From contig CAZXCG010000005.1 of NCBI GenBank assembly GCA_964639205.1, positions 1-55,727 of the forward strand: a DNA stretch of 55,727 nucleotides, given 5' to 3'. How positions within the stretch are numbered: position 1 is the first letter of the stretch; each line of letters begins with the position of its first letter. A model generated the notes under the pieces. It ran no database searches and was not told where the DNA came from. It was given only the letters and a program-made list of their open reading frames with translations. This DNA is from CAZXCG01 sp964639205. GTDB taxonomy: Bacteria; Bacillota; Clostridia; Oscillospirales; Acutalibacteraceae. The position numbers and the translations under genes are program-made. Of this stretch, positions 32,435 through 41,909 are shown piece by piece.

Positions 32435-33394
32435 ATGAGCTTTTCAATATTAGGCACAGGCAGCGCGGTGCCGAAGTTTATTCTGACAAACGAACAGCTT
32501 ACAGATATGGTAGACACAAGCGACGAGTGGATAACCACAAGAACAGGTATAAAGCGCCGGCATATTATGACCGATGAGACAATAACGCAATTGTGCGTTC
32601 AGGCTGCAAAAGCTGCGCTTGAAAATGCGGACGTAAAAGCCGAGGAGCTGGATCTTATCGTATGCGCTACTCTGCGCGGCGAGTTTATAACTCCTTCTCA
32701 GGCTTGTGTAATTCAAAAAGAGATAGGCGCTTCATGTCCTGCTTTCGATGTAAACGGCGCATGCTCCGGCTTTGTATATGCACTCGACGTGGTTGACGGC
32801 TATTTTGCGCGCGGCAGGGTAAAAAAAGCTCTGGTTGTCGGTTTCGACAATCTGTCAAGCGTTACCGATTGGAGCGACCGCAATACCTGCGTGCTTTTCG
32901 GCGACGGCGGCGGAGCTGTCGTCCTCGGTACGGGCGATGATCTTCTGTCAATAGATGTAACGGCTAAGGGAAATTACAGCGTACTTTACGCCCCGCGCGG
33001 GGAAAATCTTTCTCCGATGAATAAGGTTAAAACCGCGCCTCCGGCAATTTATATGAACGGAAAAGAGGTTTATAAATTTGCTGTTGTTTCAATGGTTCGC
33101 GGCATCAAAAAAGCAATTAAAGATGCCGGCCTTAAGCAGGAAGACATAGATTTGGTTGTCCCGCACCAGGCAAATTACCGCATTATTGATGCGGCGGCGG
33201 ATAAGCTCGATATAGATAAATCAAAATATGTGTGTGATATATCGGAGTACGGCAACACCTCGGCGGGGTGTATGCCTATTGCTCTTGATGAAATAAATCG
33301 CAGCGGCAGGGTTAAAAAAGGCGATTATATCGTTTTGTGCGCCTTTGGAGGCGGCCTTACAACCGGCAGCTGTGTAATTCGCTGGAATAAGTAA
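32435..33394 (+). CDS. fabH: 3-oxoacyl-ACP synthase III
   Basis: Starts fatty-acid synthesis by condensing acetyl-CoA with malonyl-ACP. 319 residues. Catalytic triad: Cys110 in NGACSGF, His in VPHQANYRI and Asn in EYGNTSAG. The ATG at 32435 with GGAAAGGA upstream gives the standard N-terminus (SILGTGSAVPKFILTNEQL); an ATG at 32363 adds 24 unrelated residues. It is first in the operon, with fabK 16 bases downstream. acpP, which often lies between these genes, is absent. Confidence 0.95.
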   Translation: MSFSILGTGSAVPKFILTNEQLTDMVDTSDEWITTRTGIKRRHIMTDETITQLCVQAAKAALENADVKAEELDLIVCATLRGEFITPSQACVIQKEIGASCPAFDVNGACSGFVYALDVVDGYFARGRVKKALVVGFDNLSSVTDWSDRNTCVLFGDGGGAVVLGTGDDLLSIDVTAKGNYSVLYAPRGENLSPMNKVKTAPPAIYMNGKEVYKFAVVSMVRGIKKAIKDAGLKQEDIDLVVPHQANYRIIDAAADKLDIDKSKYVCDISEYGNTSAGCMPIALDEINRSGRVKKGDYIVLCAFGGGLTTGSCVIRWNK

Positions 33395-33410
33395 TTCGGA
33401 GGATGTTACA

Positions 33411-34358
33411 ATGATTTCTACAGTTATAAATGAAGCCCTCGGAATTGAATATCCGATTTTTCAAGGCGGTATGGCATGGGTTGCCGACGCCGAACTTGCC
33501 GCAGGTGTTTCTAACGCGGGCGGTTTGGGGCTTATAGCCGCAATGAACTCAAACGGAGAGCAGCTCCGAGCGGAAATTCGCAAGGCAAGAACACTCACGG
33601 ACAAGCCCTTCGGCGTTAATATTATGCTGATGAGTCCTTTTGTTCAGGAAACCTCTCGGGTAATTATTGAAGAAAAAATCCCGGTTATCACTACCGGAGC
33701 GGGAAATCCCGGAAAATATATGAAGTCCTGGCTTGAAGCGGGCATAAAGGTTATTCCGGTCGTCCCGTCTGTGTCGCTTGCACGAATGGTGGAGCGCCAG
33801 GGAGCTTTTGCCGTAATAGCCGAGGGTGGCGAAAGCGGAGGTCACGTAGGCGAGCTTACAACCATGGCGCTTGTTCCCCAGGTTGTTGACGCGGTGTCGG
33901 TTCCCGTTATTGCAGCCGGAGGCATTGCTGACGGCAGGCAGGCTGCGGCTGCGTTTTTACTCGGAGCTGTAGGTATTCAGGTTGGAACAAGGTTCCTGGT
34001 TGCAAAGGAATGTACGATTTCTCAGGAATACAAAAATAAAATATTAAAGGCCAAGGATATAGATACAGTCGTTACCGGCAAACGCCTCGGGCATCCGGTG
34101 AGATCGTTGAGAAATGCGTTTACGCGCGAGTATACAAAGGCGGAATACAGCAGCGAAGTATCAGACAGCGAGCTGGAAAAGATGGCGGTAGGTCTGCTTT
34201 ACAAGGCGGCGCGTGAGGGCGATGTTTCAAAGGGCTGCGTGCTTGCCGGGCAGGTTGCTTCTATGGTTAAAGAAGAGCAGACCGCGCGTGAAATTATTAC
34301 TGACATTTTTGATAAGGCGGAAACTGTATTAAGCGAGGCAGGCAAATGGGTAAAATAG
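33411..34358 (+). CDS. fabK: Enoyl-ACP reductase II (FMN type)
   Basis: Reduces trans-2-enoyl-ACP with NAD(P)H using FMN. 315-residue TIM barrel with the N-terminal ALGIEYPIFQGGMAWVAD, GGLGLIAAMNS, EGGESGGHVG and the FMN phosphate loop AAGGIADGRQAAAA. No FabI or FabV is present here. FabK is unrelated to FabI and is insensitive to triclosan. It overlaps fabD by 13 bases. Confidence 0.95.
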   Translation: MISTVINEALGIEYPIFQGGMAWVADAELAAGVSNAGGLGLIAAMNSNGEQLRAEIRKARTLTDKPFGVNIMLMSPFVQETSRVIIEEKIPVITTGAGNPGKYMKSWLEAGIKVIPVVPSVSLARMVERQGAFAVIAEGGESGGHVGELTTMALVPQVVDAVSVPVIAAGGIADGRQAAAAFLLGAVGIQVGTRFLVAKECTISQEYKNKILKAKDIDTVVTGKRLGHPVRSLRNAFTREYTKAEYSSEVSDSELEKMAVGLLYKAAREGDVSKGCVLAGQVASMVKEEQTAREIITDIFDKAETVLSEAGKWVK

Positions 34359-35248
34359 CATTTGTTTTTTCCGGACAGGGGGCTCAGTATACAGGCATGG
34401 GAAAAAGTTTGTACGAAAGCTCCACGGCCGCAAAGGAAATATTTGATATGGCTGACAGTGTTCGCCCGGGCACCTCGGAGCAGTGCTTCAGCGCCGACGC
34501 CTCGGAGCTTTCGCTTACTGTAAATACTCAGCCGTGTGTTTTTGCAGCCGGTCTTGCCGCAGCAAAGGCAGTCGAAGAAAAGGGGATAAACGCCGACTGT
34601 ATGGCGGGCTTTTCGCTCGGCGAAATTACCGCGCTGGGGTACAGCTCGGTTATGACCTATGAACAGGCTTTTACCCTTGTTTGTAAGCGCGGTGAGTTTA
34701 TGAATAACGCCGCACAGCGGAACAAGGGCGCTATGGCGGCAGTTATGAAGCTCCCCGCCAAAAAAGTTGAAGAGATAGCTTCCCGTTTCAATAATGTTTG
34801 GCCGGTTAACTACAACAGTCCGGAGCAGACGGTTGTGGCGGCGCGCGCAGATGAAATAGAAGTTTTCTGCGAGGCAGTCAAGGCGGAAAAGGGCAGAGCT
34901 ATCCCGCTTGCGGTAAGCGGGGCGTTCCATTCGCCGCTTATGCATACTGCGGCGCAGTCGCTTGCAGAGTATCTTTCGGACAAAACCGTTTCCAAATGGA
35001 AAATTCCCCTGTATTCTAACTTCACCGCCTCACTGTACGAGGGCGACTACAAGGCTCTTATAGCCGCGCAGGTTGAAAATCCGGTTCGTTGGCAGAAAAT
35101 AATTCAAAACATGATTGAAACCGGCGTTGACACTTTTATAGAAGTCGGTGTGGGCAAGACGCTCGCCGGGCTTATCAGAAAAATCGATCCCGACGTTAAA
35201 ACGTTCAAGGTTGAAAACGCCGAGGACTTAAACAATCTTGAACTGTGA
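34346..35248 (+). CDS. fabD: Malonyl-CoA:ACP transacylase
   Basis: Transfers malonyl from CoA to ACP. 300 residues; starts IAFVFSGQGAQYTGMG. The nucleophile elbow GFSLGE has Ser90, and the catalytic His is in AVSGAFHSPLM. A glutamine oxyanion residue is in the N-terminal GQGAQ. It overlaps fabK; fabG begins after 25 bases. Confidence 0.95.
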   Translation: MGKIAFVFSGQGAQYTGMGKSLYESSTAAKEIFDMADSVRPGTSEQCFSADASELSLTVNTQPCVFAAGLAAAKAVEEKGINADCMAGFSLGEITALGYSSVMTYEQAFTLVCKRGEFMNNAAQRNKGAMAAVMKLPAKKVEEIASRFNNVWPVNYNSPEQTVVAARADEIEVFCEAVKAEKGRAIPLAVSGAFHSPLMHTAAQSLAEYLSDKTVSKWKIPLYSNFTASLYEGDYKALIAAQVENPVRWQKIIQNMIETGVDTFIEVGVGKTLAGLIRKIDPDVKTFKVENAEDLNNLEL

Positions 35249-35273
35249 AACAGAAGCAAAGGAGAAAATATTT

Positions 35274-36017
35274 ATGTCTTTACATAATAAAACCGCCGTT
35301 GTTACGGGCGGCTCGCGGGGAATAGGGGAGGCAATCGCCGTAAAGCTTGCAAAGCAGGGAGCCGATATTGCCGTTGTCTATGTTGGTGAAGAAAGCGAGG
35401 CGCTTAATGCAAAAAAGAAGATTGAAGAACAGGGCGTAAGAGCGGAGTTGTATTACTGTGACGTTTCCGACTTTGAGCAATCGGCTCAGACTGTGGCGAA
35501 AATCGTTGAAGATTTCGGGTCTATAGATATTCTTATAAATAATGCCGGCATAGTACGCGACTGTCTTGTGCTTTCAATGAAAGAATCCGATTTTGACAGT
35601 GTTGTAAAAGTCAATCTTAAAGGCGCTTTTAATATGATTAAGCATACTTACAGTATTTTTATGCGAAAAAAGGGCGGCAGAATCGTAAATATAGCTTCGG
35701 TTGTAGGCTTAAACGGAAATGCCGGTCAGGCAAATTACGCTGCTTCAAAGGCCGGTATAATCGGAATGACCAAATCTGTTGCGCGCGAGCTTGCCGGCAG
35801 AGGAGTTACCTGTAACGCGGTAGCTCCGGGTTATATTGAAACCGATATGACAAAAGCACTCAGCGATAAAGTAAAAACCGCTATTGAAGCCTCAATACCT
35901 ATGAAAAAACGCGGCAAGCCCGAGGACGTGGCAAACGCCGTCGCTTTCCTTGCAGGCGACGAAGCGTCTTATATTACGGGCGAGGTTTTGCGCGTAGACG
36001 GCGGTATGGCAATGTAG
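35274..36017 (+). CDS. fabG: 3-oxoacyl-ACP reductase
   Basis: NADPH-dependent short-chain dehydrogenase reducing beta-ketoacyl-ACP. 247 residues. TGGSRGIG cofactor loop, NNAG, catalytic Ser in IASVVG and YAASK with Tyr/Lys. The ATG at 35274 behind AAAGGAGA was preferred over a frame from 35238 that overlaps fabD. Position within the fab operon separates it from other SDR enzymes. Confidence 0.95.
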   Translation: MSLHNKTAVVTGGSRGIGEAIAVKLAKQGADIAVVYVGEESEALNAKKKIEEQGVRAELYYCDVSDFEQSAQTVAKIVEDFGSIDILINNAGIVRDCLVLSMKESDFDSVVKVNLKGAFNMIKHTYSIFMRKKGGRIVNIASVVGLNGNAGQANYAASKAGIIGMTKSVARELAGRGVTCNAVAPGYIETDMTKALSDKVKTAIEASIPMKKRGKPEDVANAVAFLAGDEASYITGEVLRVDGGMAM

Positions 36018-36081
36018 CAAATCCTCCGCGGCAGCCCTGCCCGAACTCACGCGGCATTTTAATAAAGGAGAAAAATAAAAA

Positions 36082-37308
36082 GTGAGAAGAGTTGTTGTAA
36101 CCGGCGTCGGCGCGGTAACTCCTGTCGGAAATGATATTCCAACAATGTGGAATTCACTGATAAACGCGGAATGCGGAATAGACTTTATAACGCGCTTCGA
36201 TACGACTGATTTTAAGGTTAAAGTTGCGGCTGAAGTAAAAAACTTTGATCCAACCCTATATATCGAAAAAAAAGAATTAAGAAAAACAGATCTATATTGC
36301 CAATATGCGCTTGCTGCTGCCTCTCAGGCTGTAGATGACAGCGGAATCGAGGGAAATGTCGAGCCGAACCGCTTCGGCGTATATGTGGGGGCCGGAATCG
36401 GCGGTATGAACACCTTTGTCGATAATACCCTTGCACTTGAAAAGGGTGGGGCAAAAAAGGTTTCGCCGTTTTTTATTCCGATGATGATAAGCAATATTGC
36501 CGCCGGTAATATTGCAATTAAGTTTAAAGCAAAGGGCGTTTGTCTGCCGGTAGTAACCGCCTGCGCAACCGGAACCCATTCAATCGGAGAAGCTTACCGC
36601 GCGATTAAGCACGGCTATGCGGACGCAATTATTGCCGGCGGCGCCGAGGCTGCGGTTTCGCCTCTTTCGGTTGCGGGGTTTACAAACTGCAAAGCCCTTT
36701 CCGTAAGCGGCAACCCAAAGCGCGCTTCAATTCCTTTTGACAAAGAAAGAAACGGTTTCGTAATCGGCGAGGGCGCGGGTATAATGGTTCTTGAGGAATA
36801 TGAACACGCTGTATCAAGAGGCGCAAGGATTTATGCGGAAATCGCCGGATACGGCAATACTTGCGACGCTTATCACATTACTGCGCCGGATCCTACGGCC
36901 GAAGCTCCGGCACGTGCCGTCGGTTTGGCTTTTGAGGAAGCCGGCGTAACCGAGAGCGACAGCGTTTATATTAACGCTCACGGTACAAGCACGCCTATGA
37001 ACGATAAAACCGAAACCCTCGCAATTAAGCTTGCGCTCGGGGAACGGGCAAAAGATATAAATATCAGCTCAACAAAATCCATGACAGGGCATATGCTTGG
37101 CGCTGCTGGCGGAGTTGAAGGCGTAATTTCAGCGCTTGCGCTAAAAAATTCAATTATTCCCCCAACGGTAGGATACAGTGTCCCCGATGAAGAATGCGAC
37201 CTCAACTATACTCCTAATAAGGCTGTTCAAAAGGACATCACCGTTGCGGCTTCAACCAGCTTGGGCTTCGGCGGACATAATGCCTGCATAGTTTTCAAAA
37301 AAGTCTGA
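36082..37308 (+). CDS. fabF: 3-oxoacyl-ACP synthase II
   Basis: Elongating condensing enzyme. 408 residues, starting with GTG at 36082 behind AAAGGAGA. Active site: Cys161 in VTACATGTHS, His in NAHGTSTPMND, Lys/His in TKSMTGHMLGAAG. The N-terminal RRVVVTGVGAVTPVG is standard. It is the only elongating synthase in the window, and no fabB homologue is seen. Confidence 0.95.
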   Translation: MRRVVVTGVGAVTPVGNDIPTMWNSLINAECGIDFITRFDTTDFKVKVAAEVKNFDPTLYIEKKELRKTDLYCQYALAAASQAVDDSGIEGNVEPNRFGVYVGAGIGGMNTFVDNTLALEKGGAKKVSPFFIPMMISNIAAGNIAIKFKAKGVCLPVVTACATGTHSIGEAYRAIKHGYADAIIAGGAEAAVSPLSVAGFTNCKALSVSGNPKRASIPFDKERNGFVIGEGAGIMVLEEYEHAVSRGARIYAEIAGYGNTCDAYHITAPDPTAEAPARAVGLAFEEAGVTESDSVYINAHGTSTPMNDKTETLAIKLALGERAKDINISSTKSMTGHMLGAAGGVEGVISALALKNSIIPPTVGYSVPDEECDLNYTPNKAVQKDITVAASTSLGFGGHNACIVFKKV

Positions 37309-37320
37309 GGAGGATTTAAA

Positions 37321-37782
37321 ATGTTTTCTATCGGAGAAATAAAAGATCTTATAAAAACCTTTGACGAATCAACTTTGACCCGACTTGAAATAAACGGCGA
37401 AAACGGCTGCGGCTTTAAGCTTGAGCGTAAATTTAAAACCGCGCCGCGGCAGAACGCCGCAGCCGCCGAAGCTTTATATCCGCCTGAGTCTGTTTTGCCG
37501 TCGCCGCAGTCCGAAGCTGCCGAGCAGCAGGAAGATTCTTATGACGAGAATGATGTAATTTCCTCACCGATGGTCGGCGTGTTTTATGAAGCGCCCTCAC
37601 CGGACAGCGCGCCGTTTGTCACCGTTGGGCAGAGGGTATCTAAGGGTGAAACGGTCTGTATCATAGAAGCTATGAAGCTTATGAACGAAATAGCCGCGGA
37701 AAAAAGCGGAGTTATAACCGAGGTATGCGTGGACAACGGCGATATTGTGGAGTTCGGTCAACCCCTGTTCAGGCTCAAATAA
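37321..37782 (+). CDS. accB: Biotin carboxyl carrier protein of acetyl-CoA carboxylase
   Basis: 153 residues: N-terminal helix domain, a Pro/Ala/Gln-rich flexible linker (~residues 40-78), and the C-terminal biotinyl domain. The biotinylated Lys119 lies in EAMKLMNE. The thumb-containing VGVFYEAPSPDSAPF is present. Preceded by GAGGAGG. Downstream genes provide the carboxylase and transferase subunits. Confidence 0.95.
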   Translation: MFSIGEIKDLIKTFDESTLTRLEINGENGCGFKLERKFKTAPRQNAAAAEALYPPESVLPSPQSEAAEQQEDSYDENDVISSPMVGVFYEAPSPDSAPFVTVGQRVSKGETVCIIEAMKLMNEIAAEKSGVITEVCVDNGDIVEFGQPLFRLK

Positions 37783-37794
37783 GGAGGGTATATT

Positions 37795-38223
37795 TTGAAT
37801 CAGGAAGAAATCAAGAAAATTCTTCCCCACCGCGAAAATATGCTTTTGGTGGAGGAAGCCGAGCTTATAGACGATGTTACTTCTAAAGGGAAATATACCG
37901 TGCGCGGAGACGAGTTTTTTCTTCGGGGTCATTTCCCGGGAAATCCTGTAGTGCCGGGGGTAATTCTTTGCGAGATGATGGCTCAGGCAAGCTGTGTCCT
38001 TCTTGCGGGCAAGGCTGAGGGCTGCACGCCGTATTTTACAAAGCTTGACGGCGTTAAATTTAAAAATAAGGTATTGCCGGGCGATACTTTGGAAAGCGTC
38101 TGTACTCTTACAAAAAACAGAGGCTATTTTTACTTTGTAAGCGCAAGGGGTTATGTAAACGGCAAACTGTGCGTCCAGGCTGAGCTGTCGTTTGCCATTG
38201 TAAAGGATAGTCCCGTTGAATAA
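37795..38223 (+). CDS. fabZ: 3-hydroxyacyl-ACP dehydratase
   Basis: 142-residue hot-dog fold dehydratase. Starts with TTG at 37795 behind AAGGAGGG. The catalytic His is in RGHFPGNPVVPGV, and the Glu in GVILCEMMAQ. Family motif LPHRENMLLV is at the N-terminus. It is embedded among acc genes, as is usual in Firmicutes. No fabM/fabN isomerase is visible in the window. Confidence 0.95.
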   Translation: MNQEEIKKILPHRENMLLVEEAELIDDVTSKGKYTVRGDEFFLRGHFPGNPVVPGVILCEMMAQASCVLLAGKAEGCTPYFTKLDGVKFKNKVLPGDTLESVCTLTKNRGYFYFVSARGYVNGKLCVQAELSFAIVKDSPVE

Positions 38224-38290
38224 AGCGGCTGCGGTTTAGCTCGCGCCGCATTTTGGCGATGGTTTTAAAGACTTAATTGGATGTGAAAAT

Positions 38291-39649
38291 ATGTTTTCAA
38301 AAATACTGATAGCCAACCGCGGCGAAATTGCAATAAGAATTATTCGCGCCTGTCGGGAAATGGGCATTAGTACGGTTGCTATATATTCCGAAGCGGACAA
38401 AGAGGCAATGCACGTAAAGCTTGCCGATGAAAGCTACTGTGTGGGCGGCGCTTCGGTTGCAGACAGTTACCTTAATATGGCGGCAATTCTTACAATTGCT
38501 ACCGAAACAGGCTCGCAGGCTATTCATCCCGGTTACGGGCTTCTTTCCGAAAACGCAAAGTTTGTTTCCTTGTGCGAAAAATGCAATATTGAATTTATCG
38601 GTCCTACTTCCGAAATGATTTCCCTTCTCGGAGATAAGGACCGTGCACGCAAAACAATGCGCGATGCCGGAGTACCCGTTACTCCGGGCTGCGATGTTTG
38701 CTCAAGTCTTGAACAGGCGAGGCTTCAGGCTCAGTTAATCGGCTTTCCGCTTCTTATTAAAGCCCGTTCCGGCGGCGGCGGAAAGGGAATACGCAAAGTA
38801 AATACTTTAGAAGAATTTGACAATGCGTATAATGCCGCTTCTGCCGAAGCCGCAGCTGCCTTTGGCGACGGCGCTGTTTATATGGAAAAATTTTTACATC
38901 CGGTAAAACACATTGAAATGCAGCTGCTTTGCGATAAGTTCGGTAATTATCTTTGTCTGGGTGAGCGCGAATGTTCGGTTCAGCGCAAAAGCCAAAAGCT
39001 CATCGAGGAAACTCCGAGTCCGTCAATTGACGCAAAAACCAGAGCTGAAATGATGGAAGCCGCCGTTAAAGCCGCAAAGGCAGTCAATTATATAAACGCC
39101 GGCACCGTTGAGTTTCTGCTTGACAGGGAGGGGCATTTCTACTTTATGGAAATGAACACCCGTTTGCAGGTTGAACACGGAATAACCGAAATGGTAACCG
39201 GTATAGATATAGTCCAGTGGCAGATAAGAATAGCGGCCGGCTCAAAGCTCAATAAGACCCAGCAGCAGGTTTTCACTCATGGGCATGCCATTGAATGCCG
39301 CATAAACGCTGAAAATTACAAGCTTAACTTCCGCCCCAGCTGCGGCAAAATAACGTGGCTGCATATTCCGGGCGGTCCGTTTGTGCGTTTTGATACCTCG
39401 ATTTATCAGGACTATACGGTTCCTCCGTTTTATGATTCAATGATCGGTAAGCTTATGGTTCGGGCGCGTACGCGCGAGCTTGCAATAAGGAAAATGCGTA
39501 TGGCGCTTTCAGAGCTTAATATACACGGCATTGACCATACGCGTGATTTACAGATTGAAATTCTCTCCGCACCGGAATTTGTAAGCGGAAAATATACAAC
39601 CGATTTTATGGCTGATTTTGAAAAGCGAAGGGAAAAGGAGGAGAAGTAA
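38291..39649 (+). CDS. accC: Acetyl-CoA carboxylase, biotin carboxylase subunit
   Basis: ATP-grasp enzyme that carboxylates biotin on AccB. 452 residues. N-terminus FSKILIANRGEIAIRIIRAC, ATP lid KARSGGGGKGIR, catalytic EMNTRLQVEHGITE (usually VEHPVTE; here the proline is Gly). GCG-rich C-terminal beta-barrel domain is intact. The pyruvate carboxylase alternative is excluded by length and operon context. Confidence 0.95.
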   Translation: MFSKILIANRGEIAIRIIRACREMGISTVAIYSEADKEAMHVKLADESYCVGGASVADSYLNMAAILTIATETGSQAIHPGYGLLSENAKFVSLCEKCNIEFIGPTSEMISLLGDKDRARKTMRDAGVPVTPGCDVCSSLEQARLQAQLIGFPLLIKARSGGGGKGIRKVNTLEEFDNAYNAASAEAAAAFGDGAVYMEKFLHPVKHIEMQLLCDKFGNYLCLGERECSVQRKSQKLIEETPSPSIDAKTRAEMMEAAVKAAKAVNYINAGTVEFLLDREGHFYFMEMNTRLQVEHGITEMVTGIDIVQWQIRIAAGSKLNKTQQQVFTHGHAIECRINAENYKLNFRPSCGKITWLHIPGGPFVRFDTSIYQDYTVPPFYDSMIGKLMVRARTRELAIRKMRMALSELNIHGIDHTRDLQIEILSAPEFVSGKYTTDFMADFEKRREKEEK

Positions 39650-39652
39650 CCT

Positions 39653-40540
39653 ATGGATTTGCTTACCTTTTTAAAGCCTAAAAACGACCTCGAGGCTGCC
39701 TCCGGCGACGCGGAAGCAAATCATCCGTTTGTTCCGGATTCCATGTGGATGAAATGTCCTAAATGCAACGCTCTCCTGCTGGAATCTGATTTGGAAGAAA
39801 ATTTGAAGGTTTGTACTAAGTGCGGGCACCATTTCAGACTTTCGGCTCGTGAACGTATAGAAATACTTGCTGACACAGGCACTTTTTCGGAAATGAACAG
39901 CGATATTACCGCAAAGAACGTCCTTAATTTTCCCGATTACAGCAGAAAGCTTAAAAATTCACGTTTAAACAGCGGAGAAAACGAATCGGTTGTAACAGGA
40001 AGCGCTAAAATAGGCGGAATCGAAACGGTACTCTGTGCAATGGATCCTAATTTTATTATGGGAAGTATGGGCTCTGCAACGGGCGAGAAAATTACGCGTG
40101 CGTTTGAGTATGCGACGTTAAATTCTCTTCCGGTTATTGTATGCACTGTTTCCGGAGGCGCAAGAATGCAGGAGGGCATTTTATCCCTTATGCAAATGGC
40201 TAAAACCTCCGGCGCGGTGAAGCTGCACAGTGACGCGGGACTTTTATATATAACAGTTCTCACAGATCCAACAACGGGAGGCGTTACCGCTTCGTTTGGA
40301 ATGGAGGGAGATATTATTCTCTCGGAGCCCGATGCGCTTATCGGCTTTGCCGGACCGAGAGTTATCGAGCAAACTATAAGACAGAAGCTCCCAAAGGGAT
40401 TCCAATCCGCGGAGTTCCTTCTTGAAAAAGGCTTTATTGACGCTATTGTTCACAGAAAGCAGCTCAAATCCACCATAATCGATCTTTTGCATTTGCATCA
40501 TTATTCTTCCGAGGAGGTAAAAAGTGATGACGGCATATGA
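39653..40540 (+). CDS. accD: Acetyl-CoA carboxylase, carboxyltransferase beta subunit
   Basis: 295-residue carboxyltransferase subunit. The N-terminal zinc ribbon has two CxxC pairs (CPKCNALLLE and VCTKCGHH), followed by the crotonase-like domain with GGARMQEGILSLMQMAKT and GGVTASFGMEGD. Overlaps accA by about 15 bases, in line with the fixed 1:1 stoichiometry of the alpha and beta chains. Confidence 0.95.
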   Translation: MDLLTFLKPKNDLEAASGDAEANHPFVPDSMWMKCPKCNALLLESDLEENLKVCTKCGHHFRLSARERIEILADTGTFSEMNSDITAKNVLNFPDYSRKLKNSRLNSGENESVVTGSAKIGGIETVLCAMDPNFIMGSMGSATGEKITRAFEYATLNSLPVIVCTVSGGARMQEGILSLMQMAKTSGAVKLHSDAGLLYITVLTDPTTGGVTASFGMEGDIILSEPDALIGFAGPRVIEQTIRQKLPKGFQSAEFLLEKGFIDAIVHRKQLKSTIIDLLHLHHYSSEEVKSDDGI

Positions 40541-41303
40541 ACGCGTCCTTGCCGCAAGGGATATTAAAAAGCTTACGACCGTTGATTATATTGAACGCCT
40601 TTTCGGCAGCAGCTTTATCGAACTTCACGGCGACAGACGCTTTTCCGATGATAAGGCGGTAATAGGCGGTCTGGCTATGCTTTACAATATGCCGATAACC
40701 GTTATCGGTCTTGAAAAAGGCAGAAATACAAAAGAACGTATGGACCGTAACTTCGGTATGGCGCACCCCGAGGGCTACCGAAAAGCATTGAGACTTATGA
40801 AACAGGCGGAAAAATTCAACCGTCCCGTGCTCTGCTTTGTTGATACAAGCGGCGCATACTGCGGTATTGGCGCGGAGGAACGCGGTCAGGGTCAGGCTAT
40901 CGCTGAAAATCTTATGGAGATGATGACGCTCAAAACTCCCATATTATCAATACTTATCGGTGAAGGAGGCTCCGGTGGTGCGCTCGCGCTTGCGGTTGCA
41001 GACGAGGTCTGGATGCTTGAAAACGCCGTTTATTCCATAATTTCTCCCGAGGGCTGCGCAAGCATACTTTGGAAGGACGAAAGCAAGGCTCCCGATGCGG
41101 CAAAATGTCTCGGGCTTACTGCCCACGATCTGTTTAAGCTCGGCGTAATCGAGCGTATTATACGTACACCCAAAGCGGACGATGTAAAAATGTTCGAGAA
41201 TTTTAAAATTCTTATAAACCGTACTTTTGAAAAAAATTCTGCCCTTACCGGCGAGCAGCTCACCGAAGCGCGTTATAAACGCTTCCGCAAAATCGGCGTC
41301 TGA
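40527..41303 (+). CDS. accA: Acetyl-CoA carboxylase, carboxyltransferase alpha subunit
   Basis: 258-residue short AccA without the long N-terminal extension of the E. coli protein, as common in Clostridia. Motifs: GDRRFSDDKAVIGG, FVDTSGAYCGIGAEERGQG, GEGGSGGALA and SPEGCASILWKD. GTG at 40524 and ATG at 40527 both fit the GAGGAGG upstream; the ATG is nine bases away and preferred. Last gene of the fab/acc operon. Confidence 0.94.
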   Translation: MTAYERVLAARDIKKLTTVDYIERLFGSSFIELHGDRRFSDDKAVIGGLAMLYNMPITVIGLEKGRNTKERMDRNFGMAHPEGYRKALRLMKQAEKFNRPVLCFVDTSGAYCGIGAEERGQGQAIAENLMEMMTLKTPILSILIGEGGSGGALALAVADEVWMLENAVYSIISPEGCASILWKDESKAPDAAKCLGLTAHDLFKLGVIERIIRTPKADDVKMFENFKILINRTFEKNSALTGEQLTEARYKRFRKIGV

Positions 41304-41328
41304 TTTTAGTTTTCAAGAGGAATTAATT

Positions 41329-41682
41329 ATGCTTTTAATCGCTTACCCCAAATGTACTACCTGCCTGAAAGCCGCAAAGTGGCTCGATGAAAACGGATTT
41401 AAATATTCGGTTCGCAATATTAAAGAGGAAAATCCAAACTATTCCGAATTAAAAGAATGGTATCGCTCAAGCGGTTTCCCGCTTAAACGCTTTTTTAATA
41501 CAAGCGGACTGCTTTACAAATCTTTAAACCTCAAGGATAAGCTTGACGGTATGAGCGATGAGGAGCAGTTGATACTGCTTTCATCCGACGGTATGCTTGT
41601 AAAGCGCCCGATTCTTGTTGCCGACGGGTGCATACTCATAGGCTTTAAACAAGCTGAGTGGACTCAGGCGCTTATTAAATAA
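41329..41682 (+). CDS. ArsC/Spx-family thioredoxin-fold protein
   Basis: 117 residues with the redox motif CTTC in YPKCTTCLKAAKWL and the conserved KRPILV segment ending IGF. This is the ArsC/YffB/Spx superfamily. The CxxC pattern and length fit the arsenate-reductase-like YusI/YffB group as well as Spx-like proteins; the RNA-polymerase-contact features of true Spx are not evident. ATG at 41329 with AAGAGG upstream. It follows accA by 25 bases and may be cotranscribed with the fab operon. Confidence 0.8.
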   Translation: MLLIAYPKCTTCLKAAKWLDENGFKYSVRNIKEENPNYSELKEWYRSSGFPLKRFFNTSGLLYKSLNLKDKLDGMSDEEQLILLSSDGMLVKRPILVADGCILIGFKQAEWTQALIK

Positions 41683-41711
41683 TTGTATGCTCTCCCAATT
41701 TTACTTTCGCA

Positions 41712-41750
41712 TAAAAAAGCTCCCGCACTAAAACAGCCGGGAGCTTTTTG
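41712..41750. terminator. Bidirectional intrinsic terminator
   Basis: AAAAAAGCTCCC pairs with GGGAGCTTTTT, giving T-runs on both strands. It separates the fab/ArsC-like transcript from the oppositely oriented VanZ gene. Confidence 0.85.
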
Positions 41751-41754
41751 CTTG

Positions 41755-41895
41755 TAACTTAGCCAAAGATGTTCCCGCCTCTAAGGCGGCGGATTCCATT
41801 TTCGGAATCAATGGGGATACAATCCCCATTGATTTCTCAGGCAGCCAACGCCGCCGTTTGCCACGTTGAATGACGGGGCAAAGCCCATTATTGAA
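41755..41895 (+). repeat. Dispersed multi-hairpin element, copy B (best preserved)
   Basis: Starts TAACTTAGCCAAAGATG. Contains CCGCC-TCTAA-GGCGG (41775-41789), then a perfect 13-base-pair hairpin AATCAATGGGGAT/ATCCCCATTGATT with loop ACA (41806-41834), and TTTGCC...GGCAAA closing arms. Nearly colinear with copy A. Again in a convergent intergenic gap. Confidence 0.78.
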
Positions 41896-41909
41896 AAGTC
41901 GTGCTCGTA

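Noticed and set aside
41329..41682. True Spx global regulator
   Set aside because: The CxxC motif is compatible, but the rest of the protein fits the ArsC/YffB-like group better and Spx-specific regions are not recognisable.
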